NCBI GenBank assembly: GCA_029465975.1
Contig: CM055750.1
Location: forward strand, 2,469,548 to 2,533,547
Reading direction: 5' to 3'
Length of the DNA stretch: 64,000 nucleotides
From: Dallia pectoralis
Lineage: Eukaryota; Chordata; Actinopteri; Esociformes; Umbridae
Part shown: positions 24,401 to 30,571 of the stretch, piece by piece
Numbering within the stretch: position 1 is the first letter of the stretch
Layout: the number at the start of each line of letters is the position of its first letter
Made by a program: the position numbers and the translations under genes
The notes under the pieces: generated by a model
Database searches by the model: none
What the model was told of the DNA's origin: nothing
What the model saw: the letters and a program-made list of their open reading frames with translations, nothing else

Positions 24401-27400
24401 TTTAATAATTGTTCAGAATGTCTTTGAATGTTATTTTCACTTTGACATTGATGGTTAATGATGATGTGCAAATACAGCCGGAAAAAGTTTGAGTTAAAGT
24501 ATTTTGATTTCCATGGTGTAATGGGACAAACTGTAAGGGTTTTGATAGGGTTTAATGCTTTTCTATAGACACTGTAATTATGTTGCCGTGCAAGGAGAGG
24601 CAAAATATGTGTTTGCAGTGTCGTGTCAAGATGAAAAATCACAATTGTGTTGTGGAGGGTCACCTCACATCACAACTCAAGAAGTTTGGATTTAAAAGTT
24701 CAACTCTTTTGTACGTTTAAACATTTGGGTCACTTAGGAAAGAAAAACACATTTCCGTCTTATTGAAATAACATCAAATCGCTACGAAATACAGTGTAGA
24801 CATGGTTAATGTTGAAAATGACTGTTGTAGCAGGAAACGACTGATTTGTAATTGAACATCTACAACGCCTTTCAGAGAGACATTATCAGCAACAATCAGT
24901 GTTCCAACGGCACGTTGTGTTTCTGCTAATCCAAGATAATCATTTTAAAGTCTGTGCGACCGTTAAGAAAACGTTTGCAATTATGTTAGCGCAGCCGAAA
25001 ACTGCTGTGCTGATTAACGGAGCAATAACACTGTCCTTGTGTATATTTTTGCGCATTAGAAATTGTTGGTTCGTTTACATACTTAAAATGACCAGAAAAC
25101 AAAAAACGTTCTTTTTTAACTCGTTGGCCAATTCAGTCGTCATATACAACGTCAACAACTTTACACTTAATTTGATCTAATTTTAATGTCGGAAAACAAG
25201 GATTTGAGGAGATCTGATGGCCAATTTACCAACGCAATCGGCTGTTCCTTTTCTACACGTATACATACACGTACACCGTCAAGATGCTATTTTGGCGTTG
25301 CCTCTTGACCAACTATATAACTAACGTGATTCTTTTGTTTCAGCCATTTTATGTTCCTTATATTGACAGATTATATCAAATTCACAAAGTAAAGTCTCCC
25401 GCCTCTCCTCTCTATCCAATCCCGTCCCGCCTCTCTCCTCTCTATCCAATCCTGTCTCGCCTCTCCTCTCTATCCAATCCCGTCCCGCCTCTCCTCTCTA
25501 TCCAATCCTGTCTCGCCTCTCCTCTCTATCCAATCCCGTCCCGCCTCTCCTCTCTATCCAATCCTGTCCCGCCTCTCCTCTCTATCCAATCCTGTCCCGC
25601 CTCTCGTCTCCAGGGCTTGCAGGAGTATGAAGAATGGAAGTGGTACAACAACTCAACCATGGTGGAGGTGCTGGAGGAGTTCCCGTCCATCCAGATGCCC
25701 TCCACCCTGCTGCTGACTCAACTCCCTCTCCTCCAGCCCAGATACTACTCCATCAGCTCTTCTCCCGAATTTCACCCAGGGGAGATCCACCTCACCGTGG
25801 CTGTGGTGTCCTACAAAACCCGCGGTAAGGTCCGTCTTCCACGGCACCAGATCTGAGAACCGTCATCATCATACAGTTTGGGCCTATATGACGGAGAACG
25901 ACGGTTCGGTTCTGATGAGAGTGGTCTGATATCCCAGTAAAGGGGTTTCTGCCTGGGCTGGTCATATAGACACGTGCACAAGCGCTTGTGACCTGTTTTG
26001 ACTTGGCTCTAAAAAACTAAATGTGCTGGTTCCGTTGAGCAAGACTCTTAACTCTCATTTTTTCTGCAAGTTGCTCTGGATAAGATAGTAAAATAAATAA
26101 TAATAATAATGTCACATGTTAATTTGCTGTCACTGTATAATGATTGACAGGTAGACAGGGTGCCATTTATAAACGGTATAGATAATAAAATGAGCCACAC
26201 TTTCTAGAGCAGCAACTTTGGAAAAGTTAAAAGCAAACGTGGTTGAAAGTTATCTTTAAAAGCCAGCCTGTATTTTAGGGCATCTAGTTCATCTTTGAAG
26301 TCCTTAGCTAAACAAACATCCAAGATGGTTTTGACGCTGAAGCATAATGTGGAGGCAGTAAAATGTTAAAACAATAATTACGTTAATTTTATCCAATAAT
26401 ACACCAATAACGTGCATCTTATGCATGTAATTAAGCCACTGTACCTTCATGCTTTCATTAAATCTTCTGCTTTGACATTTATTAATCACCAATTTACTTC
26501 AACTGCCTGTTAGCACAAACAAAAACAGCCGGCTGCCATCATCTTCAAACCGTTTCACATCCGCTGAGATACTGTGCGGTTTGTGTGAACACGTGCTACC
26601 AAGTCAAGTGCCTGATGCCAAGGTTGACAGTTAAATTGCAGTCATTCTGCAGAAGAGCATTATGGGTAATCTAGCTCAGTTTAGTTTGTGTGCCGTGTCG
26701 TGGGGACCACGAGGTACGCCGGTGAGGTGGATGACATCTGATTGGCTCTTTTCAGACGGAGACGGTCCCATACACCACGGAGTGTGTTCATCATGGCTTA
26801 ACCGGATAGAGGCAGAAGAAATGGTTCCTTGTTTTGTCAGAGGGTATACAACTTTGTTTCTTATTTTACGTGATCTGTCGCCACACACGTGTATGTAAGC
26901 AATGATAGACCACACATAGAGTTGTTTTTACGTGCTTGTGATGTGTTGGCAGTAAAACACAGAAACCTGAAGTTCTTAATTGCTTTTGTTGACACGTAGG
27001 CCACATAATTAAGTTTATATATGTTATTTTTGTGCCTCTAGCACACTGTCTGATATATCATATTCAGGAGATCAGGACTCAGAGCTCTGACCACTCAATT
27101 AATATCTATATATAAAATGTGTAATTGTTTATATTTGTCATGTGATATTTGACCTTTATACTTTGGACTGTAGTGCTCCCACGTTCCGATTACCAAAAGA
27201 TCCACGAGCTCCCTGTATCCTGGTCGGACCGGGCACTGGTATCGCCCCCTTCAGGAGTTTCTGGGAACAGAAACTTTTTGACTACGAACACAAAGGTTTG
27301 TTTACATTTTAGAATAGAAAAAGTCTCTGTATTTTCAGCAGATTTTATGCAATATTTGATATGAAATACAGGACATGTTTTCAAAAAATGCTAGTGAGTG

Positions 27401-30400
27401 CCAGAATATAAGCCATGGGTAAACGGAGCAAACGCACCAGAGGAGACAGTTTAACACAACAATAAACGCTATATTCAGAATGAACGTAAACCCTGTGGTT
27501 TGTTTCTGCAGGTATCAAACCCTGTCCGATGATTCTGGTGTTTGGATGCCGACAGTCACAGATAGACCACATCTATAGAGAGGAGACAATCCAGGCAAAG
27601 AACCAGGAGGTGTTTAAAGAGCTCTACACAGCTTACTCCAGAGAGCCTGGTCGACCAAAGGTAAGAGAACTTTAAAAAAGACTTGGTCTTTATGCATATT
27701 ACGGTTAAAACAATTAACCACGTGTCTTGTTTTATTTCATGAAAATAGCTCTATAATGCTGTTTATTTCCCTTGTTTTGGAGATGCTTAGAATGTTTGTT
27801 TGTTTGTTGGTTGGTTGGTTGGTTGGGTGAATAAGTCCAGTGGAGATTTATTAGAAACCAGATGAGCAGCGATTGTGTAGATTGTGTTTGTGTGGCACGC
27901 AGCTGACGAAAGACGTCCATTTAGATCAAGAAGACGACACACTCAGCTTAGACAGTTTCCACGGTAACAGTGCTTCCACAATGATGTAATGGAACTTTTA
28001 GAAAAAGTTGCCACTGTGTCATTGTAGCAAACAGAAACTGTCACAGAAAATATAAATTATGGTCACGTGTGAGAGGTGTCTGAACACATCTTGCATTGCA
28101 CCTTGCTGCGCTTGGTTCTGCGTACTTGCCGAGCGGTCAAAGTGCCAAGGACGACCCCTGTCCACGGTCAAATGGATTGTGGTGGTTCCTGCCCTTGGGT
28201 GGAGAGAGAGTGTGATGCTCTGGTCGATGTTCTGCTGTAAAAAACCCTGGCGTGGCATTTATATGGATGACATTTTGACATGTGCCACCTACTTAAACAT
28301 GCTTGTATACCAGGTACACCCCTACATGGTAATGGTATGCCCTGATGGCTGTGCCGGAAATGGTTTGGTGGGATGTGCTGGACCAACAAGTCTGATCCAC
28401 GGCGGCTACACCTCCCAACTTACACGACATAAAGTATCTGCTGCTGATATCATGGTGCCAGATACCACAGGACACTTTTAGGGGTCTGCTGTTAATGTCT
28501 TGGTGCCAGATACCACAGGACACTTTTAGGGGTCTGCTGTTAATGTCTTGGTGCCAGATACCACAGGACACTTTTAGGGGTCTGCTGTTAATGTCTTGGT
28601 GCCAGATACCACAGGACACTTTTAGGGGTCTGCTGTTAATGTCTTGGTGCCAGATACCACAGAACACCTTTAGGGGTCTGCTGTTAATGTCTTGGTGCCA
28701 GATACCACAGGACACCTTTAGGGGTCTGCTGTTAATGTCTTGGTGCCAGATACCACAGGACACCTTTAGGGGTCTTTCAGAGTCCATGCCGCACTGTTCT
28801 GATGGCATGCAGAGGACCAACAGCGCATTAGTCATATGGTTTTGGCTTGTCAGTTTATAAGCCTCACGCACCTGCGTCATAAGGATGTCCGTGAACCCAA
28901 AGCACCACCGCTAGAATCTGTTAGTTGCAGCCAAACTCTCGATGACTCCTGTTCATCTGATGATTCACCTCTCACGCTCTCCTCTCTGTCTCGGACACAG
29001 AAATATGTGCAGGACGTGCTTCGTGAGCAGCTGTCGGAGACCGTGTACCGGAGCCTTCGAGAGGAGGGAGGCCACATCTACGTGTGCGGCGACGTGGGTA
29101 TGGCCGGGGACGTCCTCAAAACTGTCCAGCAGATCATCAGACTGCAGGGAAACATGACGCTGGAGGACGCCGGGTTTTACATCAGCAAACTTCGGGTAAG
29201 AGTCGTTTCGCTGTCCTGTACACTGTCAGCTGGCTAGCAGCGGAGCTACTTCCTGCCTGGGACATATTGACTGGCTTCTGCAGTTCGTAGTATCTTACAC
29301 ATTGTTACGCGTCTAACCTGCCTGATTGATTTTAGAGAAATTAAAACTTACACACTCACTGAAATTTGAAAGAAAACAAAAAGGAAGCCTACTACATTAA
29401 AGAACAATTCATAAAAAAAATTATATTGTAAATATTCTATTTGGATTATGACTTCCTGACATTAAACGGAACACAAACTCAATACAGAGTATAAAACATT
29501 TGTTTGAACGGAGGAGCCCATAATACAACTAATGTCTAAGGAGCTGCCCTCCAAACCTAGTACACTTTAAAATCTATCCAATAAAAGCTTTTATTTAAGC
29601 CCTGACCATTACAGCAGAACAATCTTCAAGGCCTGTAAAGAAATAACAGGCTCTGCTCAACCCTTGGACACGTAAGAAACGTCCGTGAAAATCACGACGC
29701 CAAACAATCTATTTCCTTTGTCCTCGGCCGATCTAAGTCCACATTATCTGCCGTGTCGTCCTTTACCCATCTCGTTTAATGGTGCCCTTCTCTCCCGGTA
29801 GGACGAGAACCGATATCACGAGGACATATTTGGCGTCACGCTCCGCACCTACGAAGTCACCAACCGACTGCGTTCAGAATCCATCGCGTTCATCGAGGAA
29901 AGCAAAAAGGACTCTGACGAGTGAGTATTTTCAGTGTCCCGCAAAGAGTTTTCAATTTTTTTCCGTATAGATTTTTCACAACGATTGCACATTGAGTTAG
30001 TACTTTTATATCAGCCCAATACTTAACTGGTGGTTCTTTACCCCCCATATAACAATTGTCTAGTTAATCAATACATCAGCTCAGTAAATCTCCATGGCAG
30101 ACATTTTGCACAGCGACACGTAGGAGGGACCTGGAAAGCTCTCAATACACTTTCCTTAGATTTATGACAGTTGTTTTAAAACATTGAACGGTAACCATAG
30201 AAACCATTTGAAAAGGGCTCCAACTCGACTAACTGGAGTGAAGTGTTGGCAAGTGGCGTGATTGCAATCCTCGTGTTCGTGCGTTTAAACACGAGAGCCT
30301 CTTCGTCATCCAACACAGCGCACGGCCAGAGAGGTGGGACAGGGTGTCTGGCACAATGCCTCGTTAAATAGGCTTCGTGATAATGTACAGAGGTGTGTAA

Positions 30401-30571
30401 TAGAGGTGTGTACTGGCCAGCCAAACGTGGTTCTTCTTTCGAATGTCACTTGAACTTCTCAGCGTTTCGGAGCTTCGTTCGCTGAGCGAGCCGCGTGAGT
30501 AATGCTCGTAACCTCCCCTTGACCGGGCTAACTCCGCCTCCTCTTTGTCTGTCAGAGTGTTCTGCTCCTAG
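2545..30571 (+). CDS. nos1: Neuronal nitric oxide synthase (5' truncated by window)
   Basis: Converts L-arginine to NO and citrulline with NADPH and O2; a cytosolic homodimer switched on by Ca2+/calmodulin. Twenty-six exons splice into 1152 codons plus stop. Visible in order (numbering of this fragment): Zn-tetrathiolate Cys50 and Cys55; heme ligand Cys139 in RCVGRIQW; substrate Glu316 in GWYMGTEIG; pterin region DWVWIVPPMSG; calmodulin helix starting KKRAIGFKKLA (about 453-485); FMN motifs ATETGKSQDYAKT and STFGNGDPPENG; the neuronal autoinhibitory insert (exon 17, SYKVRFNSVSSYSD); FAD motif RYYSISSSP; NADPH motifs GPGTGIAPFRSFW and YVCGDVGMAGDV; C-terminal tail with RLRSES, ending EVFCS. 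The insert and tail identify NOS1 rather than NOS2 or NOS3. Human NOS1 has 1434 residues, so about 280, including the PDZ domain, lie upstream. Exon numbers below are inferred by counting back from human exon 29. Confidence 0.97.
2683..5295 (+). other. nos1 intron 4
   Basis: Intron of about 2.6 kb. Apart from the tandem array at 3392-3750 it appears unique; no further exon or transposon was recognised. Confidence 0.5.
3392..3750. repeat. Pyrimidine-rich minisatellite (about 41-47 bp unit)
   Basis: About seven copies of a unit containing ctcgctcactttctcgtc, then a CT run and tgtccctttttctgtca. Units differ mainly in the number of CT dinucleotides. Long open frames across it are artefacts of the repeat. 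Confidence 0.93.
5296..5441 (+). CDS. nos1: nos1 exon 5, zinc-site exon
   Basis: Starts in phase 0 after ttttcag with LPICSERVCFGALMTPSQ. The CX4C pair (CSERVC) is the zinc tetrathiolate that staples the oxygenase dimer. Continues through FIDQYYTSIK. It ends in phase 2 at AAAAG followed by GC rather than GT; the next exon restores the R-F-G-S-K junction only with this GC donor. Confidence 0.9.
5530..5692 (+). CDS. nos1: nos1 exon 6, heme-ligand exon
   Basis: Begins with one base completing Arg, then FGSKAHVDRLEEV and KHAWRNAARCVGRIQW. The Cys codon at 5660-5662 is the axial heme thiolate. Donor gtcagg, phase 0. Confidence 0.95.
5805..6042. repeat. 17-bp minisatellite, 14 copies
   Basis: Unit ctcgtacctcaccacag with a ctcacacctcaccacag variant near the start. 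The 238 bases equal 14 exact periods. Lies in nos1 intron 6. Confidence 0.95.
6281..6372 (+). CDS. nos1: nos1 exon 7
   Basis: Encodes VFDARDCTTAHGMYNYICNH and KYATNKGNLR of the oxygenase domain. Phase 0 in, phase 2 out. The donor gtgagt is followed within about ten bases by the 19-bp minisatellite that fills this intron. Confidence 0.95.
6383..7087. repeat. 19-bp minisatellite beginning at an exon donor
   Basis: Roughly 36 copies of gtgctgggagcctccctct, starting about ten bases after the nos1 exon 7 donor at 6373. Variants lose one or two bases or swap ctg for cag. The many overlapping open frames on both strands are repeat artefacts. Confidence 0.96.
7088..8233 (+). other. Rest of nos1 intron 7
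   Basis: CT-rich for about 250 bases next to the minisatellite, then ordinary intronic sequence. No coding segment or transposon recognised. Confidence 0.5.
8234..8375 (+). CDS. nos1: nos1 exon 8
   Basis: Encodes SAITIFPQRTDGKHDFRVWN and the YAGYKQPDGQILGDPANVEF stretch of the oxygenase domain. Acceptor caaccag, donor gtaacg, phase 2 in and 0 out. Confidence 0.95.
8648..8787 (+). CDS. nos1: nos1 exon 9
   Basis: Encodes ICVQQGWKAPKGRFDVLPLL and the ILEVQITHPK segment of the oxygenase domain. Acceptor tcttcag, donor gtgagt, ending in phase 2. Confidence 0.95.
8953..9049. repeat. 11-bp minisatellite
   Basis: Nearly nine tandem copies of gccagtttggt in nos1 intron 9. The copies are virtually identical, which suggests recent expansion. 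Confidence 0.95.
9299..10029. repeat. 41-bp minisatellite, about 18 copies
   Basis: Unit begins agcaaacagactatgtagtg and ends with gtgctttgtag. Two sub-types alternate (ggctctgtg and ggccagtg), with occasional agcaatcag, a higher-order mixture typical of unequal exchange or gene conversion. Occupies much of nos1 intron 9. Confidence 0.96.
10318..10460 (-). repeat. Possible degenerate interspersed repeat
   Basis: Read on the minus strand, gcataaggcatgaggggt and the following tggcc/taccac blocks resemble a common teleost interspersed repeat that contains ATAAGGCACGAGG and TATGGCC. Similarity is partial and from memory. Confidence 0.3.
10581..10755 (+). CDS. nos1: nos1 exon 10, arginine-binding exon
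   Basis: Encodes YDWFRDLNLKWYGLPAVSSM and GWYMGTEIGVRDFCD. The Glu of TEIG (residue 316 of this fragment) pairs with the guanidinium of L-arginine in NOS structures. Acceptor ctgcag, donor gtactg, phase 0 out. Confidence 0.96.
10756..12284 (+). other. nos1 intron 10
   Basis: About 1.5 kb of unique-looking sequence, except for the short 27-bp array at 11609-11689. No exon or transposon recognised. Confidence 0.5.
11609..11689. repeat. 27-bp tandem repeat, 3 copies
   Basis: Three copies of agcttaacgtattagcctag plus ccataat; the first copy has one substitution (cct for cgt). Confidence 0.9.
12285..12386 (+). CDS. nos1: nos1 exon 11
   Basis: Thirty-four codons, phase 0 both ends: EVANKMALDTRKTSSLWKDQ and VEINIAVLYSFQ of the oxygenase core. 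Confidence 0.95.
12545..12908. repeat. 26-bp minisatellite, 14 copies
   Basis: Fourteen periods of gacagaattccccggacaca followed by cgcggt, ending 38 bp before the nos1 exon 12. Each unit carries an EcoRI site except the degenerate tattcc copy. Open on several minus-strand frames only because of repetition. Confidence 0.96.
12947..13141 (+). CDS. nos1: nos1 exon 12, pterin-site exon
   Basis: Sixty-five codons, phase 0 both ends, beginning SSKVTIVDHHSATESF. Contains DWVWIVPPMSGSITPVFHQE, which forms the tetrahydrobiopterin and dimer-interface region. The acceptor lies 38 bp after the end of a 26-bp minisatellite. Confidence 0.95.
13284..13369 (+). CDS. nos1: nos1 exon 13, start of calmodulin site
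   Basis: Encodes ADPWNNHVWKANNGTPT and the first half of the calmodulin-binding helix, KKRAIGFKKLA. Phase 0 in, phase 2 out. The donor gtacgt is also the beginning of a 52-bp tandem repeat. Confidence 0.95.
13371..13578. repeat. 52-bp tandem repeat, 4 copies, overlapping an exon donor
   Basis: Four exact periods (208 bp) of a unit starting tacgtacacagagaagttcc. The first copy begins at the T of the nos1 exon 13 GT donor, so part of the splice site is also the repeat. Confidence 0.94.
13579..14794 (+). other. Rest of nos1 intron 13
   Basis: Unique-looking intronic DNA ending in a short GT run just before the exon 14 acceptor. Nothing else recognised. Confidence 0.5.
14795..14939 (+). CDS. 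nos1: nos1 exon 14, calmodulin/FMN junction
   Basis: Completes the calmodulin site (AVKFSAKLMGQAMAKRVKA) and starts the flavodoxin-like FMN domain with ILFATETGKSQDYAKTL. Acceptor tgtgtgcag after a short GT run, donor gtaaac, phase 0 out. Confidence 0.95.
14940..15956 (+). other. nos1 intron 14
   Basis: About 1 kb with no recognised exon, transposon or tandem array. Confidence 0.5.
15957..16061 (+). CDS. nos1: nos1 exon 15, FMN domain
   Basis: Thirty-five codons, phase 0 both ends: VMSMDEYDMVDLEHETLVL and the flavin-phosphate loop STFGNGDPPENGE. Confidence 0.95.
16313..16344. repeat. (GT)n microsatellite
   Basis: Uninterrupted run of about 16 GT dinucleotides in nos1 intron 15. Confidence 0.95.
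16437..16495 (+). CDS. nos1: nos1 exon 16
   Basis: Fifty-nine bases encoding KFGAGLMDMRHPTSNTEDRK, phase 0 in and 2 out, donor gtgagt. In mammals the muscle-specific nNOS-mu exon is spliced in directly after this exon. Confidence 0.93.
16496..17040 (+). other. nos1 intron 16, expected site of nNOS-mu exon
   Basis: In mammals an extra 34-codon exon gives muscle nNOS-mu at this junction. I saw no clear equivalent here. The segment is otherwise unremarkable. Confidence 0.4.
17041..17157 (+). CDS. nos1: nos1 exon 17, autoinhibitory insert
   Basis: Encodes SYKVRFNSVSSYSDTRKSSS and ends FESTGPLANVR. This is the FMN-domain control element found in calmodulin-regulated constitutive NOS and absent from NOS2, so it decides the isoform class. 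Acceptor cctcctag, donor gttcgt, phase 2 out. Confidence 0.94.
17158..18439 (+). other. nos1 intron 17, unique part
   Basis: About 1.3 kb, AT-rich between 17650 and 18250, with no recognised feature before the CT-rich tract. Confidence 0.5.
18440..18706. repeat. (CT)n-rich tract serving as polypyrimidine tract
   Basis: About 270 bp of ctctctct and ctctccctctctgt blocks running straight into the ctctccag acceptor of nos1 exon 18. Open frames are artefacts. Confidence 0.95.
18709..18883 (+). CDS. nos1: nos1 exon 18, FMN domain
   Basis: Encodes FSVFGLGSRAYPHFCAFAHA and GDELCGQEESFRNWAKKVFK. Acceptor ctctccag sits at the end of about 270 bp of CT-rich repeat; donor gtgagg. Confidence 0.95.
18905..19078. 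repeat. (CA)n-based minisatellite
   Basis: About five copies of a (CA)n block followed by cgcacatgtgatgtata or the tgaagtata variant, starting about 20 bp after the exon 18 donor. Alternating purine/pyrimidine throughout. Confidence 0.93.
19079..19854 (+). other. Rest of nos1 intron 18
   Basis: Unique-looking; no exon or repeat recognised. Confidence 0.5.
19855..19990 (+). CDS. nos1: nos1 exon 19
   Basis: Encodes AACDVFCIGDVNIEKAHDSL and RLSYRAEAPALTQ, joining the FMN and FAD domains. One Asp fewer than the mammalian GDDVNIEK. Acceptor tttcaag, donor gtaatc, phase 1 out. Confidence 0.93.
20298..20376 (+). CDS. nos1: nos1 exon 20
   Basis: Encodes ALYSVHKKKVHGAKILQSEN and LQSSKS. Phase 1 in, phase 2 out, acceptor cgtacag, donor gtgggt. 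Confidence 0.92.
20377..20827 (+). other. nos1 intron 20
   Basis: About 450 bp with no repeat recognised; it ends in a tandem tagcag acceptor. Confidence 0.5.
20828..21021 (+). CDS. nos1: nos1 exon 21, FAD domain
   Basis: Encodes RSTIFVRLHTNNEDSLAYQP and GDHLGIFPGNHEDLV. The acceptor is a NAGNAG (tagcag): a start at 20828 keeps the mammalian length, while a start at 20825 adds one Ser. Donor gtatgt, phase 1 out. Confidence 0.92.
21022..21495 (+). other. nos1 intron 21
   Basis: About 470 bp; I see nothing besides splice signals. Confidence 0.5.
21496..21665 (+). CDS. nos1: nos1 exon 22
   Basis: Encodes GVISNWLEEPRLPPCTMFQA and QQFASLATNEKQRKKLETLS in the connecting domain of the reductase. 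Acceptor tatatag, donor gtgagg, phase 0 out. Confidence 0.95.
21755..23155 (+). mobile_element. Decayed Tc1-like transposon split by a minisatellite
   Basis: Starts with the family's typical terminal sequence, tacactatatgacaaaag then tatgtggacacc, followed by gcacacagcca, ttggcagta, gaagagctcagtgaatttc and caagtcagtttgtgaaattt, all recognisable from teleost Tc1/mariner elements. The 3' half (about 22795-23130) retains gttccaaactgcttctgg, ccaacatcagagcctgacct and gaaagccttcccaggag. Many indels and stops make the transposase non-functional. The middle is replaced by 790 bp of 47-bp repeats. A matching right-hand terminal repeat was not found near 23150. Confidence 0.82.
22015..22806. repeat. 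47-bp minisatellite inside Tc1-like element
   Basis: About 17 copies of a unit made of tctgaacatcacctgtcacc, tgtgacatcactcactca and acacagagt, with versions that drop the second cacctg or insert tg. It lies exactly between the two recognisable halves of the transposon. Confidence 0.94.
23332..23355. repeat. Short (GT)n microsatellite
   Basis: About ten GT repeats followed by tatatata, adjoining the possible SINE head. Confidence 0.85.
23385..23455 (-). mobile_element. Possible tRNA-derived SINE head
   Basis: On the minus strand tggttcagttcggtaagagc resembles a polymerase III A box, and gagttccattcc downstream resembles a degenerate B box, with tRNA-like spacing. No body or poly(A) tail was identified. 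Confidence 0.4.
23456..25400 (+). other. Rest of nos1 intron 22
   Basis: About 1.9 kb of AT-rich intronic DNA without a recognised exon or transposon. Confidence 0.45.
25401..25605. repeat. 28-bp minisatellite at a splice acceptor
   Basis: About seven copies of gcctctcctctctatccaat plus cctgtccc, ending eight bases before the nos1 exon 23, so the array supplies the pyrimidine tract. Alternating cccgtccc and cctgtctc sub-types. Confidence 0.95.
25614..25824 (+). CDS. nos1: nos1 exon 23, FAD-binding exon
   Basis: Encodes GLQEYEEWKWYNNSTMVEVL and the FAD motif RYYSISSSPEFHPGEIHL, ending in phase 1. The acceptor immediately follows a 28-bp pyrimidine-rich minisatellite. The intron before it (3.9 kb) is the largest complete nos1 intron here. 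Confidence 0.95.
25825..26755 (+). other. nos1 intron 23
   Basis: About 930 bp holding the possible SINE/LINE tail at 26035-26115; otherwise unremarkable. Confidence 0.5.
26035..26115 (+). mobile_element. Possible SINE/LINE tail
   Basis: The block gttgctctggataagata followed by an AAATAA/ATAATA run resembles the 3' tail TTGCTCTGGATAAGAGCG of common teleost retroposons. Confidence 0.45.
26756..26843 (+). CDS. nos1: nos1 exon 24
   Basis: Encodes DGDGPIHHGVCSSWLNRI and EEMVPCFVRG. GVCSSWLN is the FAD pyrophosphate-contacting motif. Phase 1 in, 2 out; acceptor tttcag, donor gtatac. Confidence 0.93.
27174..27295 (+). CDS. nos1: nos1 exon 25, NADPH-binding exon
   Basis: Encodes APTFRLPKDPRAPCILVG and GPGTGIAPFRSFWEQKLF, the NADPH pyrophosphate loop. 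Acceptor ctgtag, donor gtttgt, phase 1 out. Confidence 0.95.
27512..27660 (+). CDS. nos1: nos1 exon 26
   Basis: Encodes GIKPCPMILVFGCRQSQIDH and YTAYSREPGRPK, NADPH ribose/adenine region. Acceptor ctgcag, donor gtaaga, phase 0 out. Confidence 0.95.
28030..28860 (+). pseudogene. Tc1-like transposase fossil with internal tandem amplification
   Basis: Order matches a teleost Tc1-like transposase: aacacatcttgcattgcacc, agtgtgatgctctgg, then (about 28250-28345) a run read as DILTCATYLNMLVYQVHPYM, MVCPDGC, and near 28365 GMCWTNKS-like sequence corresponding to the family's DVLDKQVRS. The C-terminal SWCQIPQDTFRGL segment is repeated seven times before continuing to SESMPHCSDGM. Deletions and stops make it dead. 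It lies in nos1 intron 26. Confidence 0.82.
28441..28776. repeat. 48-bp minisatellite made of transposase codons
   Basis: Seven exact 48-bp periods (tggtgccagataccacagga followed by cacttttaggggtctgctg and ttaatgtct); tggtgcca recurs at 28453, 28501 and onward to 28741. Each unit reads SWCQIPQDTFRGLLLM in one open frame. Later units share accttt instead of actttt. Confidence 0.95.
29001..29195 (+). CDS. nos1: nos1 exon 27
   Basis: Sixty-five codons, phase 0 both ends: KYVQDVLREQLSETVYRSL and GGHIYVCGDVGMAGDVLKTV, the terminal NADPH motif. Acceptor gacacag, donor gtaaga. Confidence 0.95.
29196..29801 (+). other. nos1 intron 27
   Basis: About 600 bp, AT-rich, no recognised feature. Confidence 0.5.
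29802..29920 (+). CDS. nos1: nos1 exon 28, C-terminal tail
   Basis: Encodes DENRYHEDIFGVTLRTYEVT and NRLRSESIAFIEESKK. The tail restrains electron transfer in constitutive NOS, and RLRSES contains the conserved phosphorylatable Ser. Phase 2 out, donor gtgagt. Confidence 0.95.
29921..30555 (+). other. nos1 intron 28
   Basis: About 635 bp; nothing recognised besides splice signals. Confidence 0.5.
30556..30571 (+). CDS. nos1: nos1 exon 29, terminal residues and stop
   Basis: Sixteen coding bases: completes Glu, then VFCS and TAG, matching the mammalian EVFSS end with one Ser to Cys change. Acceptor gtctgtcag. Confidence 0.88.
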
